A stretch of DNA of 64,000 nt from Thermoflavifilum sp. (lineage in GTDB: Bacteria > Bacteroidota > Bacteroidia > Chitinophagales > Chitinophagaceae). Numbering within the stretch: the stretch's first letter is position 1; each line of letters begins with the position of its first letter. Location: positions 1-64,000 of the forward strand of contig JAIMAQ010000006.1 in NCBI GenBank assembly GCA_023511875.1. Direction: 5' to 3'. The notes under the pieces were generated by a model. It was not told the DNA's origin and did not search any database. It saw nothing but the letters and a program-made list of their open reading frames with translations. Positions 46,777 to 56,337 of this stretch are shown here, piece by piece. The position numbers and the translations under genes are program-made.

Positions 46777-48501
46777 ATGTTTGCCACTTGTATTTATACT
46801 TGTTTGCTGTTGTTGAAGATCTGGCCAGCAAGTACTCCTTTACTTGCAGACATGCATTTGCCTTTTCATCTAACATTCTTGTTTAGACCTGCTTCGCAAG
46901 CTGTGACCGATTCAACGGGCGATAGTTTGTTGGCCAGGTGTATTCAAGCGTTTCATCATCGCAATCTCACAGAAGCCACTGTTTATGGCCTGCAAGCTGC
47001 AGAACGCTTTCATCAACAAAAGCGTTTTTCGGATGAAGCCAACTGCTATATTTATCTCTCTGAAATCAATAAACAATTAGGAACAATCGACAACACCTTG
47101 GCTTATAGCTTACAAGGCGTGAAGTATGCTCGTAAAGCTTGTGCCATTAGCGAATCTATTCGCGATACGGCCACCTGGATCCAAGCACTCAACGGCTTGG
47201 GCATTATTTTTCGAGATATTGGTCAGTTACACCATGTTGAATCGTATTACGATTCGGCTCGTGCTTGTTATCTTCAAGCACTTCATTTGATTCGGTTGTC
47301 CAACAAATCTCCAAACTACATTCCTAAACTCTACAACAACCTCAGTCAAGTTTACACCGAACACGATCATGATTATGCCACAGCCCTACAATATTTATTT
47401 AAGGCCATTGCTATTAACCAACAACATCATAATCTCACTAGCTTATCTTACAACTATGGGAATGTAGCACAAGTGTATCAGCTCATGGGAAATATGCAAC
47501 AATCGATAGCTTATGCCCGAAAAACCGTTGCTGCAGCCGAAATGCTGGGTATGCCCGATCGCTTATTGAATGCATACGAACAAGCATATGAGAGCTTTAA
47601 GGCAGCACATCAATACGATTCGGCTTTATATTACTATGAAAAGTTTAACGTGATCAACGACTCCATGGCTACTGTACAAAAAACCCAGCAAATCGCTGAT
47701 ATGCAAACTCGTTATGAAACCCTGCAGAAAGAATCTACCATACGCCAGCTGGATATTCAAAATCGAGCAAAAACACAACAAATTACCCTACTCGTAACCG
47801 GATTGCTGGTATTGGGTTTGCTATTGGGCTTACTGAGTTGGCTTTATTTCCGCACCGAAAAACAAAAAAAACTTATTGCCCATCAATCAGATCAACTCAA
47901 GGTATTGATGAAGGAATTGCATCATCGCGTGAAAAACAATTTACAAATTGTGAGTAGCTTGCTTAGCCTTCAAAGTTATAAAACTCGAGATAGCTCAACC
48001 CAACTGGCTTTTCGTGAAAGTCAGCAACGCGTGCTGGCAATGAGCCTTATTCATCAGCGTTTGTATCAATCTGACCAACTTACGGCTATCGATATTGGAG
48101 AATACCTGACTTCTTTGGCTGAATCTGTGATCACGGCTTTCGGATACGATCCTGATCAATGTGATCTAGTTGTAAAAACTTCTTGCAAGTGGTTGGATAT
48201 AGAAAAGGCTTTACCACTGGGTTTGATAGCCAATGAAATCCTTACCAATGCTTGTAAATATGCTTTTCCACATATCTCCCGTCCGCTGTTGCACATTCAT
48301 CTTGAACAACAAAATGATCAACTTATGCTTACCATTTCGCACTATGGAAAAGATTGGGATAAACATTTGTGGACAACCCAGCAAAAATCATTTGGTAGTC
48401 AGCTCGTCACTACTCTATGTAAACAATTGCACGCTCATCAAGATTTAACGATTGTAAATGGAATGACTTCTTTTGCATTCTCGATTCCACAATCTGCCTA
48501 A
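46777..48501 (+). CDS. TPR-containing HisKA_2-type sensor kinase
   Basis: A 574-residue membrane kinase. A hydrophobic N-terminus is followed by an extracytoplasmic helical region with TPR-like units (residues ~50-300: AIRYLFKAIAINQQHHNLTS-like repeats, QSIAYARKTVAAAEMLG, SALYYYEKFNVINDS), a coiled coil, and one membrane helix (~332-355, LLVTGLLVLGLLLGLLSWLYF split). The kinase core has ELHHRVKNNLQIVSSLLSLQ (His382/383), the HisKA_2 signature, and an HATPase with NEILTNACKYAF. The next gene, two bases downstream, is its receiver-LytTR regulator. Confidence 0.9.
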   Translation: MFATCIYTCLLLLKIWPASTPLLADMHLPFHLTFLFRPASQAVTDSTGDSLLARCIQAFHHRNLTEATVYGLQAAERFHQQKRFSDEANCYIYLSEINKQLGTIDNTLAYSLQGVKYARKACAISESIRDTATWIQALNGLGIIFRDIGQLHHVESYYDSARACYLQALHLIRLSNKSPNYIPKLYNNLSQVYTEHDHDYATALQYLFKAIAINQQHHNLTSLSYNYGNVAQVYQLMGNMQQSIAYARKTVAAAEMLGMPDRLLNAYEQAYESFKAAHQYDSALYYYEKFNVINDSMATVQKTQQIADMQTRYETLQKESTIRQLDIQNRAKTQQITLLVTGLLVLGLLLGLLSWLYFRTEKQKKLIAHQSDQLKVLMKELHHRVKNNLQIVSSLLSLQSYKTRDSSTQLAFRESQQRVLAMSLIHQRLYQSDQLTAIDIGEYLTSLAESVITAFGYDPDQCDLVVKTSCKWLDIEKALPLGLIANEILTNACKYAFPHISRPLLHIHLEQQNDQLMLTISHYGKDWDKHLWTTQQKSFGSQLVTTLCKQLHAHQDLTIVNGMTSFAFSIPQSA

Positions 48502-48502
48502 G

Positions 48503-49285
48503 ATGTCAGAAGAACAAGTACATATTTTAATTGTAGAAGATGAATCGATCATAGCCTTAGACCTGGCCACCGGCTTAGAACATGAAGGCTATCAAATTTC
48601 TGGCATTGCAGACGATGCCGAACAAGCAAAAAGTATTTTCTTAAACAATCGTGTCGATATTGTATTGATGGATATCCATATCCAGGGAGAAAAAGATGGT
48701 GTACAAACCGCGATAGAATTGATGCAAATTAAACAGGTGCCTCTTATTTATTTAACTGCTTACAGCGATGCAGATACCATCAAACGAGTGAAATCGACCT
48801 ATCCAGCTGCTTTTCTGTCAAAACCTTACGATTTACATCATGTACGCATCGCTATTGAATTGGCATTACACAATTTTGCGCGTTTCCGCCATCAATCATC
48901 GGGCAAAATCATCTCCTTACAAGAAGATGCAGCCAATCTCTCCGAGCCAGGTAAAGAAACTATTCTGCAATTCGACGATGATATTTTTATCAAACAAAAC
49001 TATCGTTTCATCAAAATCAAAACATCTGAGATCCTTTATGCCAGTGCCGATGATAATTATGTACACTTGCATACGGCTCAAAAAAAATATAGTTTGCGCA
49101 TGCCACTTACACAATTACTGGAAAAATTGAGCACACCTGCATTGGTTCGTATTCACCGATCATATGCAGTTAACCTTCAGGCAATAGAATCGTTTACCGA
49201 ACAAGAAGTAATGATTCATCATCAACATCTGCCCATTGGCCGAAATTATAAGGAATCTTTTCTTCAACATTTTCATTTTCGATAA
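48503..49285 (+). CDS. receiver-LytTR response regulator
   Basis: A 260-residue regulator. The receiver domain (E12/D13; phospho-acceptor Asp57 in VLMDIHIQGEKDG; LTAYSDADT; SKPYD) resembles those paired with HisKA_2 kinases; a LytTR DNA-binding domain follows (EILYASADDNYVHLHTAQKK, then LVRIHRSYAVNLQAIESF). ATG 48503 starts two bases after the kinase stop; an upstream extension would overlap the kinase gene and is unlike the family. Targets unknown. Confidence 0.92.
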   Translation: MSEEQVHILIVEDESIIALDLATGLEHEGYQISGIADDAEQAKSIFLNNRVDIVLMDIHIQGEKDGVQTAIELMQIKQVPLIYLTAYSDADTIKRVKSTYPAAFLSKPYDLHHVRIAIELALHNFARFRHQSSGKIISLQEDAANLSEPGKETILQFDDDIFIKQNYRFIKIKTSEILYASADDNYVHLHTAQKKYSLRMPLTQLLEKLSTPALVRIHRSYAVNLQAIESFTEQEVMIHHQHLPIGRNYKESFLQHFHFR

Positions 49286-49411
49286 GCCCAATATGTTGCT
49301 TATGGCTTGAAAAGGCTTGCCTACTTTTAAGTGAGATTTACCCACACATAACTGCCATTTGCCCCACCTGCTGATATCGATGGTGGAAACTCCTGTATTT
49401 TCGGTGGCATC

Positions 49412-49717
49412 ATGGTTGAGCATTTATTTTTTAAACATATGTCATCAATACTTTGTTGCCATGGCCATGTGAATATGATCAGGTATTATCCCAAAATTGT
49501 TCAAGAAGAGTTGTACATTCTTTTTCGAAGTGAAACATTTACGTATGTCCAACTACAGGTAAAAGATTTCTATCAGCAAATCTGGTCGACACGTAACCTC
49601 ATGCTACGACCAGGAATAAATGAATTGGTTTTGTATTTGGGATTTCTTTCTCCTGGTGTGTATTGGATGGAATGGGATCATCCCGAACTTCCTTATATTG
49701 AATTGGTGAAGGCGTAA
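49412..49717 (+). CDS. small ORF resembling a type IX secretion C-terminal domain
   Basis: A 101-residue frame whose last ~80 residues follow the layout of T9SS type A sorting domains: YPKIVQEELYILF (compare YPNPVxDxLxI), a VQLQVKDFYQQIW strand, RPGINELVLYLGFLSPGVYW (compare GxNxLxLxxLxxGxY) and a final IELVKA. No signal peptide or cargo domain precedes it; the open frame starts only ~20 codons further upstream. It may be the tail of a decayed secreted protein or a genuine small protein. Start codon uncertain (ATG 49412, or 49472). Confidence 0.4.
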   Translation: MVEHLFFKHMSSILCCHGHVNMIRYYPKIVQEELYILFRSETFTYVQLQVKDFYQQIWSTRNLMLRPGINELVLYLGFLSPGVYWMEWDHPELPYIELVKA

Positions 49718-49767
49718 GCTTTCCCTTTGTTAACCCACAGTTCCCAGAGTTTGTTACCCCAAAAAAA

Positions 49768-51111
49768 TTATTTCAAGTGTATGCGACCCACGATCCATTC
49801 TCCTATCTGTTGCCCTTCTTCAGATCCAATCATACATGATTTGCGATAATGTATGCCTCCATATAAACGGCTGATCGCTGCTTCCTGAGCTGCTTGCTTA
49901 AATGAATGAAAACTGCGTACCTGACCAATGTAGGGATATTCTGTTGAATCTACGAAACTATAGCTATCACCATACAATTGGCCAAGCACTACCGCTGCAG
50001 CTGCAGATATGGTGCTGTGTGCGCTAGGATATTCGGGAAATGGGGGTGTTTGTAAATATTCATGCCATGTAGCATCTACATGATCATTGATCACCGTAAC
50101 GGGGCGCACCATGAGGGTATGGTATTTCGCATCCCAACAAGAAATAAATCCATCGTGCACCGCTGCTGCTGTGATGGCATAAGTCTCGGCGGTACGCACC
50201 ATATCAGCATGAGCCTGTTTAGCAACAATGCCGGCAATACCCATCCAGTGGCCGCCCGGCGTGATCTTCTTGTTGGCAAACATCAAGTGCCCCTGATGAA
50301 TCATCGTATATGGATTGCAATCCCAAAAATTGGCAATATTTTTTTGCTCTCGCGTGAGATGTAGAGATGTCAAATACACCTCCATCACCTGCCGATAATA
50401 AGCACTCGTGGTGTCGCGCATATCGTATGGGATAGGAGGCTCTGGGCGAAATTGAGACGAAGAGTCGAGTGTAAACGGATGAATCGTATACCAATAGGGC
50501 TCAACACCATTCATATACTCGGGAGGGGTAGGCCGCCACTTGCCCTCTTCTCGAGAACCACTGAATTCGGGATAGCCTCGACTTTCTCTATAGTTATCTC
50601 GAGTAGCTCGCTGAAGGATGGTTGCAGCTATTTGATTGCCAAATACCATAGAACGATTGTAAACATCTGGATCTAAATGTTTTTGAAACCACAAAAAGCG
50701 TGGAGCAAAAAATTGCTTGAGCGAGTCGGTAGAAAAAATGAGCTGGCGAGCTGTTTGGTAAAAGGCTTGTAAACCAGCAAGCATGAAAGAATATGTTTCC
50801 CCTGAAATAGGATGAGGAATTGGGGGAAAATCATGCATCTGAGTAGCCAGCGAGGGATAACTGGTATCGGCAAAACGAATAGCTTCGTAGCTAGCTAAAC
50901 TGGAATACGCATAAATGCGGGCGGCTACTGGAGGAGAAAATACATCATAAATAATGACTTGATCTAGATCTTTTACACTCTGGTGCAACCAATGTGGATC
51001 ATTCAACTCATCACGAGTAACTACCTGGTTGTGACAACTCACCATACATAAGCTACTGGCTATAATAAACCACTGCAGCGCCTGGAAGCGTATGGCAGTA
51101 AACTTGCTCAT
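49768..51111 (-). CDS. vanadium-dependent haloperoxidase-like lipoprotein (PAP2 superfamily)
   Basis: About 447 residues from ATG 51111, chosen because it begins a lipoprotein signal (SSLCMVSC, Cys26); the open frame extends 27 codons upstream and an ATG at 51174 sits near a -7 element, so a longer N-terminus is possible. The vanadate/phosphate-binding motifs of the superfamily are visible: PFPEYPSAHSTISAAAAVV and, near the end, SRLYGGIHYRKS. Many Bacteroidota members are called haloperoxidases without proof of halide oxidation; phosphatase activity is possible. It stands alone between the kinase system and the SusC/SusD locus. Confidence 0.85.
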   Translation of the reverse strand: MSKFTAIRFQALQWFIIASSLCMVSCHNQVVTRDELNDPHWLHQSVKDLDQVIIYDVFSPPVAARIYAYSSLASYEAIRFADTSYPSLATQMHDFPPIPHPISGETYSFMLAGLQAFYQTARQLIFSTDSLKQFFAPRFLWFQKHLDPDVYNRSMVFGNQIAATILQRATRDNYRESRGYPEFSGSREEGKWRPTPPEYMNGVEPYWYTIHPFTLDSSSQFRPEPPIPYDMRDTTSAYYRQVMEVYLTSLHLTREQKNIANFWDCNPYTMIHQGHLMFANKKITPGGHWMGIAGIVAKQAHADMVRTAETYAITAAAVHDGFISCWDAKYHTLMVRPVTVINDHVDATWHEYLQTPPFPEYPSAHSTISAAAAVVLGQLYGDSYSFVDSTEYPYIGQVRSFHSFKQAAQEAAISRLYGGIHYRKSCMIGSEEGQQIGEWIVGRIHLK

Positions 51112-51179
51112 GTATGAAATAATTTGATTATACCGTTTTATGTAACAGAAGAACAAATCTTGCTTTTTGCCCATCCACA

Positions 51180-51187
51180 CAAATTTA
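51180..51187 (-). promoter_or_regulatory. -7 element (TAAATTTG) of the haloperoxidase-like gene
   Basis: An exact minus-strand TAnnTTTG. Transcription from here would give a ~60-base leader to ATG 51111, or a leaderless start at ATG 51174. Confidence 0.4.
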
Positions 51188-51289
51188 TTCACATGTTTTC
51201 AAATAAAGTTTATCAGCTAGTTTCAAATGGATAAAAGGATAAATTGAGAGAAAGATAACATGATGGCATCTACTACGATTGATATAAAA

Positions 51290-51330
51290 GTTGAAGGAGG
51301 TGCTCCTTTGAGAGCAACACCTCCTTCAAC
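51290..51330 (-). terminator. terminator of the susC-susD operon
   Basis: A 13-bp perfect stem (51290-51302 with 51318-51330) closes a 15-base loop that itself contains a short GCTC/GAGC pairing. On the minus strand a TTTT run follows. It lies 23 bases beyond the SusD stop. Confidence 0.8.
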
Positions 51331-51352
51331 ATACGGCTCTTTTAAAGCTCAA

Positions 51353-53122
51353 TCAATAGCCCGGGTTTTGCTTGAGCGTGGGTTGCCCATTGACTACAGA
51401 TCTATCGATCTCTTGTTGAGGAATGGGGAAGTATTCATTTTTGCCTTTTGTAAAATGCGCACCCTGCATCAATGTATATCCCGAGGCCACTTCATGTGCT
51501 GCATAGGCATTTAACACAGAGTCGGCTTCTCCCCATCTTACCAGATCAAAGAATCTATGCCCTTCCATAGCGAGCTCAATTTTTTCTTCAAAATGCACTA
51601 AGGCACGAGCCCTACTCTGCCCAACACTGGCGAAATAGCCAGAAGGATATGGGCTAATCACATAATTAGCCGCATAGTTACCCCATGGAAATTTTACCCA
51701 ATCAGCAGAATTAGCTGCTCGATTCCTCACCATATTCACATAAGTCTGAGCCTCATCAAGCTTGCCCAATTCCACTTTTACTTCGGCAGCCCAGAGTAAT
51801 ACCTGCGCAAATCGAATATAGTGATAATTATTGGCGGTATAACCGCTTGTCCACGAAGAATTATCGGTATAAGTACCTTCTTCTGATTTATAATACACAT
51901 TCTTTTTGGGAGCGTAAGGGCCTGCACTAGCCTGGTTACGAATCCAGACGGCTCCAGGGAAAAGCCCCCAGTCTAGATAGGGTATTCCCCTTCTGCCTAC
52001 CGTCCAATCCAAACGAGGATCTACAGGAGTAGTCGTATCGGGCGTGAAGGGATCGGAAGAAGAAAGTCCCTGATCATTTTTAAAATCCGTATTGTTAAAT
52101 GTATCTATAGCGGGTAATCCTGCAGGAGTGGTTTTAAAAGAATTCACGAGGCTATATGAGGGTTGAAAGAATCCACAACAACCCCCAGGGCCTCCTCCGT
52201 ATGGGAAGTTAAGCACGTCGCCTGCATTAGCATTATTCGCCCCGGCTCCATCATTGACCGACATTTGGGCATCAAACACATCTTCAGCTGTATTATGATT
52301 TTTGGCTGGATCAAAGTTGTCGGAAAAATTAGCCAACAGCGCATATTTTTTACCACCTGCTGTTTTCCCGTTTTGAATCAAGTCATCTAGTAAGGGCTCT
52401 GCTTGAGCATATTTATGCTCGAATAGATAAGCTTTTGCTAAAAAGGCTTCGGCTGCATATTTATTTGCCCGACCGGCTTCTTGCTGGGTTTCAGGTAAAT
52501 TGGCCATCGCATATTGTAAATCGGCTTCAATATTGGGCCATATATCTTTGTCATTGGGCACGCGCCAATTCCCTGCTGCGTAAGTAATGCTTTCATCTAC
52601 CCAGGGCACCATATTCCAGATTTTCTTGGCTTCAAAATGATATAAAGCCCGCAAAAACCTGGCCTCTGCACTCACCTGAATCGTATCGGCAGGAGTCATG
52701 TCTTTGGCCAGGCGCATCATACGAAGCACATCGTTACACCGTTGAATAGCATCGTATAAAGCTTGCCATTTGGCCTCTAAGTATGCATTCGTAGGAGCGG
52801 GGTTCCAGGTTTCCAGCGGCACAATATCGGGCTGGTCGCCAGGGTCGGAACCTTTATGGGCATCATCGGCACATACACTCCCAAATACCCAGTTGTCGGC
52901 ACTCGTACCCCAGGAGCCCACAATCCCCTCTCCCGCCCCACCTTCTCCATCCAGCATGGAATAAGCTCCTATCAGCAAGCCTTCTACACCTGCTCGATTG
53001 GCTAAGGTGTTTTGATCATAATTTCCAATAGGAGGCTTATTTAAGAAACTATTGCTACAAGCACCCATCAGCAATAAAGCTAAGAATGCAATGGGTGATA
53101 CGAAAAATATCTTGTGTCTCAT
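51353..53122 (-). CDS. SusD/RagB-family surface glycan-binding lipoprotein
   Basis: About 589 residues. Lipoprotein signal with LLLMGAC (Cys22) from the ATG at 53122. The body has the SusD layout: helical TPR-like N-terminal half (YLEAKWQALYDAIQRCNDVL, AEARFLRALYHFEAKKIWNM, YAAEAFLAKAYLFEHKYAQA) and the C-terminal HFEEKIELAMEGHRFFDLVRWGE segment, ending in the usual YFPIPQQEIDRSVVNGQPTL stretch. It caps the SusC channel and captures a polymer or oligomer at the cell surface. It starts 29 bases after susC. The substrate is not identifiable, because no glycoside hydrolase is present. Confidence 0.95.
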   Translation of the reverse strand: MRHKIFFVSPIAFLALLLMGACSNSFLNKPPIGNYDQNTLANRAGVEGLLIGAYSMLDGEGGAGEGIVGSWGTSADNWVFGSVCADDAHKGSDPGDQPDIVPLETWNPAPTNAYLEAKWQALYDAIQRCNDVLRMMRLAKDMTPADTIQVSAEARFLRALYHFEAKKIWNMVPWVDESITYAAGNWRVPNDKDIWPNIEADLQYAMANLPETQQEAGRANKYAAEAFLAKAYLFEHKYAQAEPLLDDLIQNGKTAGGKKYALLANFSDNFDPAKNHNTAEDVFDAQMSVNDGAGANNANAGDVLNFPYGGGPGGCCGFFQPSYSLVNSFKTTPAGLPAIDTFNNTDFKNDQGLSSSDPFTPDTTTPVDPRLDWTVGRRGIPYLDWGLFPGAVWIRNQASAGPYAPKKNVYYKSEEGTYTDNSSWTSGYTANNYHYIRFAQVLLWAAEVKVELGKLDEAQTYVNMVRNRAANSADWVKFPWGNYAANYVISPYPSGYFASVGQSRARALVHFEEKIELAMEGHRFFDLVRWGEADSVLNAYAAHEVASGYTLMQGAHFTKGKNEYFPIPQQEIDRSVVNGQPTLKQNPGY

Positions 53123-53151
53123 ATGATTCAATTTTTATGATTCAGAATGAA

Positions 53152-56100
53152 TTAGAATGATAGATTCAACCCGAGAATAAAGTTCTTTTGATTATTGGGA
53201 TAATTCCCATAATCTATCCCAAAAGCAGCTGCCGAACCAAATAATTCAGGGTCTAATCCAGTGTATTTTGTGATCTGGAAAAGATTGGCTACTTGTAGAT
53301 ATACCCTGAGCTTTTCCAAATGCACACGGGAAACAACATTTTCCGGCAACGTGTACCCCACGATCAGAGATTTACACTTAAAGAAAGACCCATTTTCTAT
53401 GTAATAAGAATTGGGTACCTGATTGGTACTAAACGTAGCAATATTTTCCAGAATGGGTGCTTTGGGGTTTTTATTGGTGGGTGTCCAGGAATTATACAGT
53501 AAGTCTTTACTCTTATTTCCCTGAAATGAAGCCCAGAAATTGGTCCAATACTTCACGTAATTGAGCACGTCATTCCCATAAGAACCATAAAAGACCACAA
53601 TAAAGTCGAAATTCTTGTACGTTCCATTCAAGTTTAATCCGTAAGTAAACTTAGGATTGGGATCTCCAATGAAGGTTCTATCATCTGGCGTAATCTTGCC
53701 ATCGCCATTAATGTCGGCATACTTAAATCGTCCTGGAGCGGCATCGGCTTGCTGGGGAGATTTGGCCACATCGTTGGTATCCTGGAAATACCCAATAACC
53801 TTATAGCCATAAAATGCACTCACTGGATGGCCAACTTGGTTGCGCACAAAATCACCTATACGGCTTCCTCCAGCCGTAAAATAGCCTCCTGGAATATTGA
53901 CTACTTTACTCTTATAGGTGGTAATATCCAATCCCACGTTAAGCAAAAATTGCTGAGATATCGTAGCATGATAGTTTATGGTGATATCGGCTCCTGTATT
54001 TTGAATATCACCAATATTCACAAAAGGAAGAGCTGCTCCCCCTACTGTAGCCCCTGCTTGATCTTGGAACAAAAGTCCTTTAATTTTTTTCTTATAATAT
54101 TCGGCTGAAAAATCAATCTTATTATTCAAAATGGTAGCGTCTAACCCATAATTACTCTCAATATCTGATTCCCAACCTGTTCTTGGGTTACCAATTTGGG
54201 TAGCATAGAATCCTTGAGTAATGTTTGAATAATCTGTAGTAATAGCATAATACGAATTGGCAGCCGCGCTACCAAACAGCGTATAAGCATTGGTGGGATT
54301 CACATTGCTTTGAGAACCCAAGATACCGTAGCTTCCTCTGAGTTTTAAATCATTAATCCAGGTAACAGATTTCAGAAAATTTTCCTGAGAAATACGCCAG
54401 GCCACAGAACCTGCTCCAAAATAACCGACTCGCTTTTCCGGACCGAAAACGGAAGAAGCATCTCGCCTCAGCGTTCCGCTTAATAAGTATTTGTCCTTAT
54501 AATTATAATCGAGCCGACTGATCAAAGAATACAAGGTATTTTGATAAGCATAACTGTTATTGGTTTGGCCTTTAGGAGAGCCTGCCGACAACACCCATAG
54601 CGCGGGATCATCCACAAAATAGTTCAAGCGATTCCCGCTTACTCCACGGCCATAATTATTGATGGCTTCAGAGCCCACCAATATTTTCAGGTGATGATGG
54701 GTCCAGAAATCTTTGTTGAACGTGAGCGTATTCACCCAATCCCAAGAACTATTATATCCAGCTCCCTCTCCAAAGCCATTCGAAGCATTGTTTTCAGCAT
54801 TTTCATAAGTATGATAAGTGTAGGACCAATAGTAGAAATTATCTATGGTGCCACCGAATTGGGTTCGAGCCGTGAAATATTTGAGAAAATCTACTTCCGC
54901 CCATACATTACCGGTAATATCCCAGTTGTATCCCCTATTCCCTTCGGAACGCACCTGGTTGGCCACTGGGTTTTGGGCATTTCCTAATTCTGGTCCTCTA
55001 CTACCCGCCCAGTTGCCCATGATATCGTGCACGGGAATAATGGGCTGCTCCCGATATATCATGTTGATCACATTCTCACTGTTATAAGCAATTTGGGGAT
55101 TACTTTTATAAAACATATAGGCATTTTCTCCTGCACGAATATGATCGGTGATATGAAAATTGGTATTGACACGAACCGAATAACGCTTCAAATAAGTAGC
55201 AATCAACGTGCCCTGCTGATCAAAATACCCCAGAGAAAATAAATACGTCGATTTATTGTACCCCCCGGAAAGCGTAGCGGTATGGCTCTGGATCAAAGCG
55301 GGTTTAAAGCATTCATGAAACCAATCCGTGCCTTGTTTATTAGCTCTTACGATTTGGTAAATGGGCCCTTTGTTATAATCAATATTATATAATTTGGGAT
55401 CCACAGATGGGTCCCCTTCTTTTGCCCCTGCTGGAAGAATATAGTCTGGCAAAATAGGTTTAGGGCCATTTCCATACTGAACCGAAAAAGGATAACCGTT
55501 ATTACCCACTTGACCCGCATTGATATCGGCTATCCAGAGGGCATTTGCTAACTCTTGAGAATTCAAGAGATGAAACACATTACCCTGCAAGGGCCTCTGG
55601 GTACCTACATATCCATCATAGCTAAATCGGGTTTTGCCAGCTTGACCCGATTTGGTGGTAACGATGATTACCCCATTTGATCCCCGTACGCCGTATATCG
55701 CAGCTGCACCCGCATCTTTCAGTACCTGAATAGAAGCAATATCATTAGGGTTAATATCATGCAAATTGCCCTGGACTCCATCAATAATCACCAGAGGATC
55801 AGTACTCCCAAAAGAAGTGATACCTCGAATAAACACATTGCTAGGCCCACCTGGAGCACCCGAAGTAATCACATTTACGCCTGCTGCCTGACCCTGAAGC
55901 ATCTGCTCAGGATTGCCTACAGGTACTGCTTTCATCTGCTTTACATCCACTACAGATACCGATCCAGTAATGTCTTTTCTTTTCTCACTCGTATACCCCG
56001 TTACCACTACTTCATTTAATTGGCTAGCACTTTCTTGAAGCTTGATGGTAAGGCTGGAATGACCATCTACAGGTACCTGTTGGGTATTAAACCCAATAAA

Positions 56101-56316
56101 CGATACTACGAGTACCGCTTGATCATTGGGCACCTGAATGCTAAAAGCTCCATCAGGACCCGATACCGCGCCCGTATTGGTGCCCTTTACTTGAATCGAA
56201 GCGCCGACCACAGGCGAATTGTCTGTGGCATTGAGGATTGTTCCCCGAACGGTTCGTTGGGCAAACGCCTGGGTGCTGAAAGTTATAGCACCCAGGATCA
56301 TCATGGCCCGAAGCAA
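53152..56316 (-). CDS. SusC/RagA-family TonB-linked outer-membrane transporter
   Basis: About 1054 residues. The carboxypeptidase-like domain begins RTVRGTILNATDNSPVVGAS; the TonB-box/plug region includes LNEVVVTGYTSEKRKDITGS, NVFIRGITSFGSTDPLVIID and GAAAIYGVRGSNGVIIVTTK, then a 22-strand barrel ends FILGLNLSF. The start is abnormal: the natural ATG seems to be 56337 (MKHRLT), but codon 7 is TAG (56319-56317), after which LLRAMMILGAITFSTQAFAQ completes the signal peptide. Translation may restart at the TTG right after the stop (56316) or the ATG at 56304, either giving a shorter signal peptide. Pairs with SusD downstream. Confidence 0.9.
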   Translation of the reverse strand: MLRAMMILGAITFSTQAFAQRTVRGTILNATDNSPVVGASIQVKGTNTGAVSGPDGAFSIQVPNDQAVLVVSFIGFNTQQVPVDGHSSLTIKLQESASQLNEVVVTGYTSEKRKDITGSVSVVDVKQMKAVPVGNPEQMLQGQAAGVNVITSGAPGGPSNVFIRGITSFGSTDPLVIIDGVQGNLHDINPNDIASIQVLKDAGAAAIYGVRGSNGVIIVTTKSGQAGKTRFSYDGYVGTQRPLQGNVFHLLNSQELANALWIADINAGQVGNNGYPFSVQYGNGPKPILPDYILPAGAKEGDPSVDPKLYNIDYNKGPIYQIVRANKQGTDWFHECFKPALIQSHTATLSGGYNKSTYLFSLGYFDQQGTLIATYLKRYSVRVNTNFHITDHIRAGENAYMFYKSNPQIAYNSENVINMIYREQPIIPVHDIMGNWAGSRGPELGNAQNPVANQVRSEGNRGYNWDITGNVWAEVDFLKYFTARTQFGGTIDNFYYWSYTYHTYENAENNASNGFGEGAGYNSSWDWVNTLTFNKDFWTHHHLKILVGSEAINNYGRGVSGNRLNYFVDDPALWVLSAGSPKGQTNNSYAYQNTLYSLISRLDYNYKDKYLLSGTLRRDASSVFGPEKRVGYFGAGSVAWRISQENFLKSVTWINDLKLRGSYGILGSQSNVNPTNAYTLFGSAAANSYYAITTDYSNITQGFYATQIGNPRTGWESDIESNYGLDATILNNKIDFSAEYYKKKIKGLLFQDQAGATVGGAALPFVNIGDIQNTGADITINYHATISQQFLLNVGLDITTYKSKVVNIPGGYFTAGGSRIGDFVRNQVGHPVSAFYGYKVIGYFQDTNDVAKSPQQADAAPGRFKYADINGDGKITPDDRTFIGDPNPKFTYGLNLNGTYKNFDFIVVFYGSYGNDVLNYVKYWTNFWASFQGNKSKDLLYNSWTPTNKNPKAPILENIATFSTNQVPNSYYIENGSFFKCKSLIVGYTLPENVVSRVHLEKLRVYLQVANLFQITKYTGLDPELFGSAAAFGIDYGNYPNNQKNFILGLNLSF

Positions 56317-56337
56317 CTATGTAAGTCTGTGTTTCAT

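Noticed and set aside
53152-56316. Calling susC a pseudogene
   Set aside because: Only codon 7 is affected; a TTG and an ATG directly downstream still give a usable, though shortened, signal peptide, and the rest of the frame and susD are intact.
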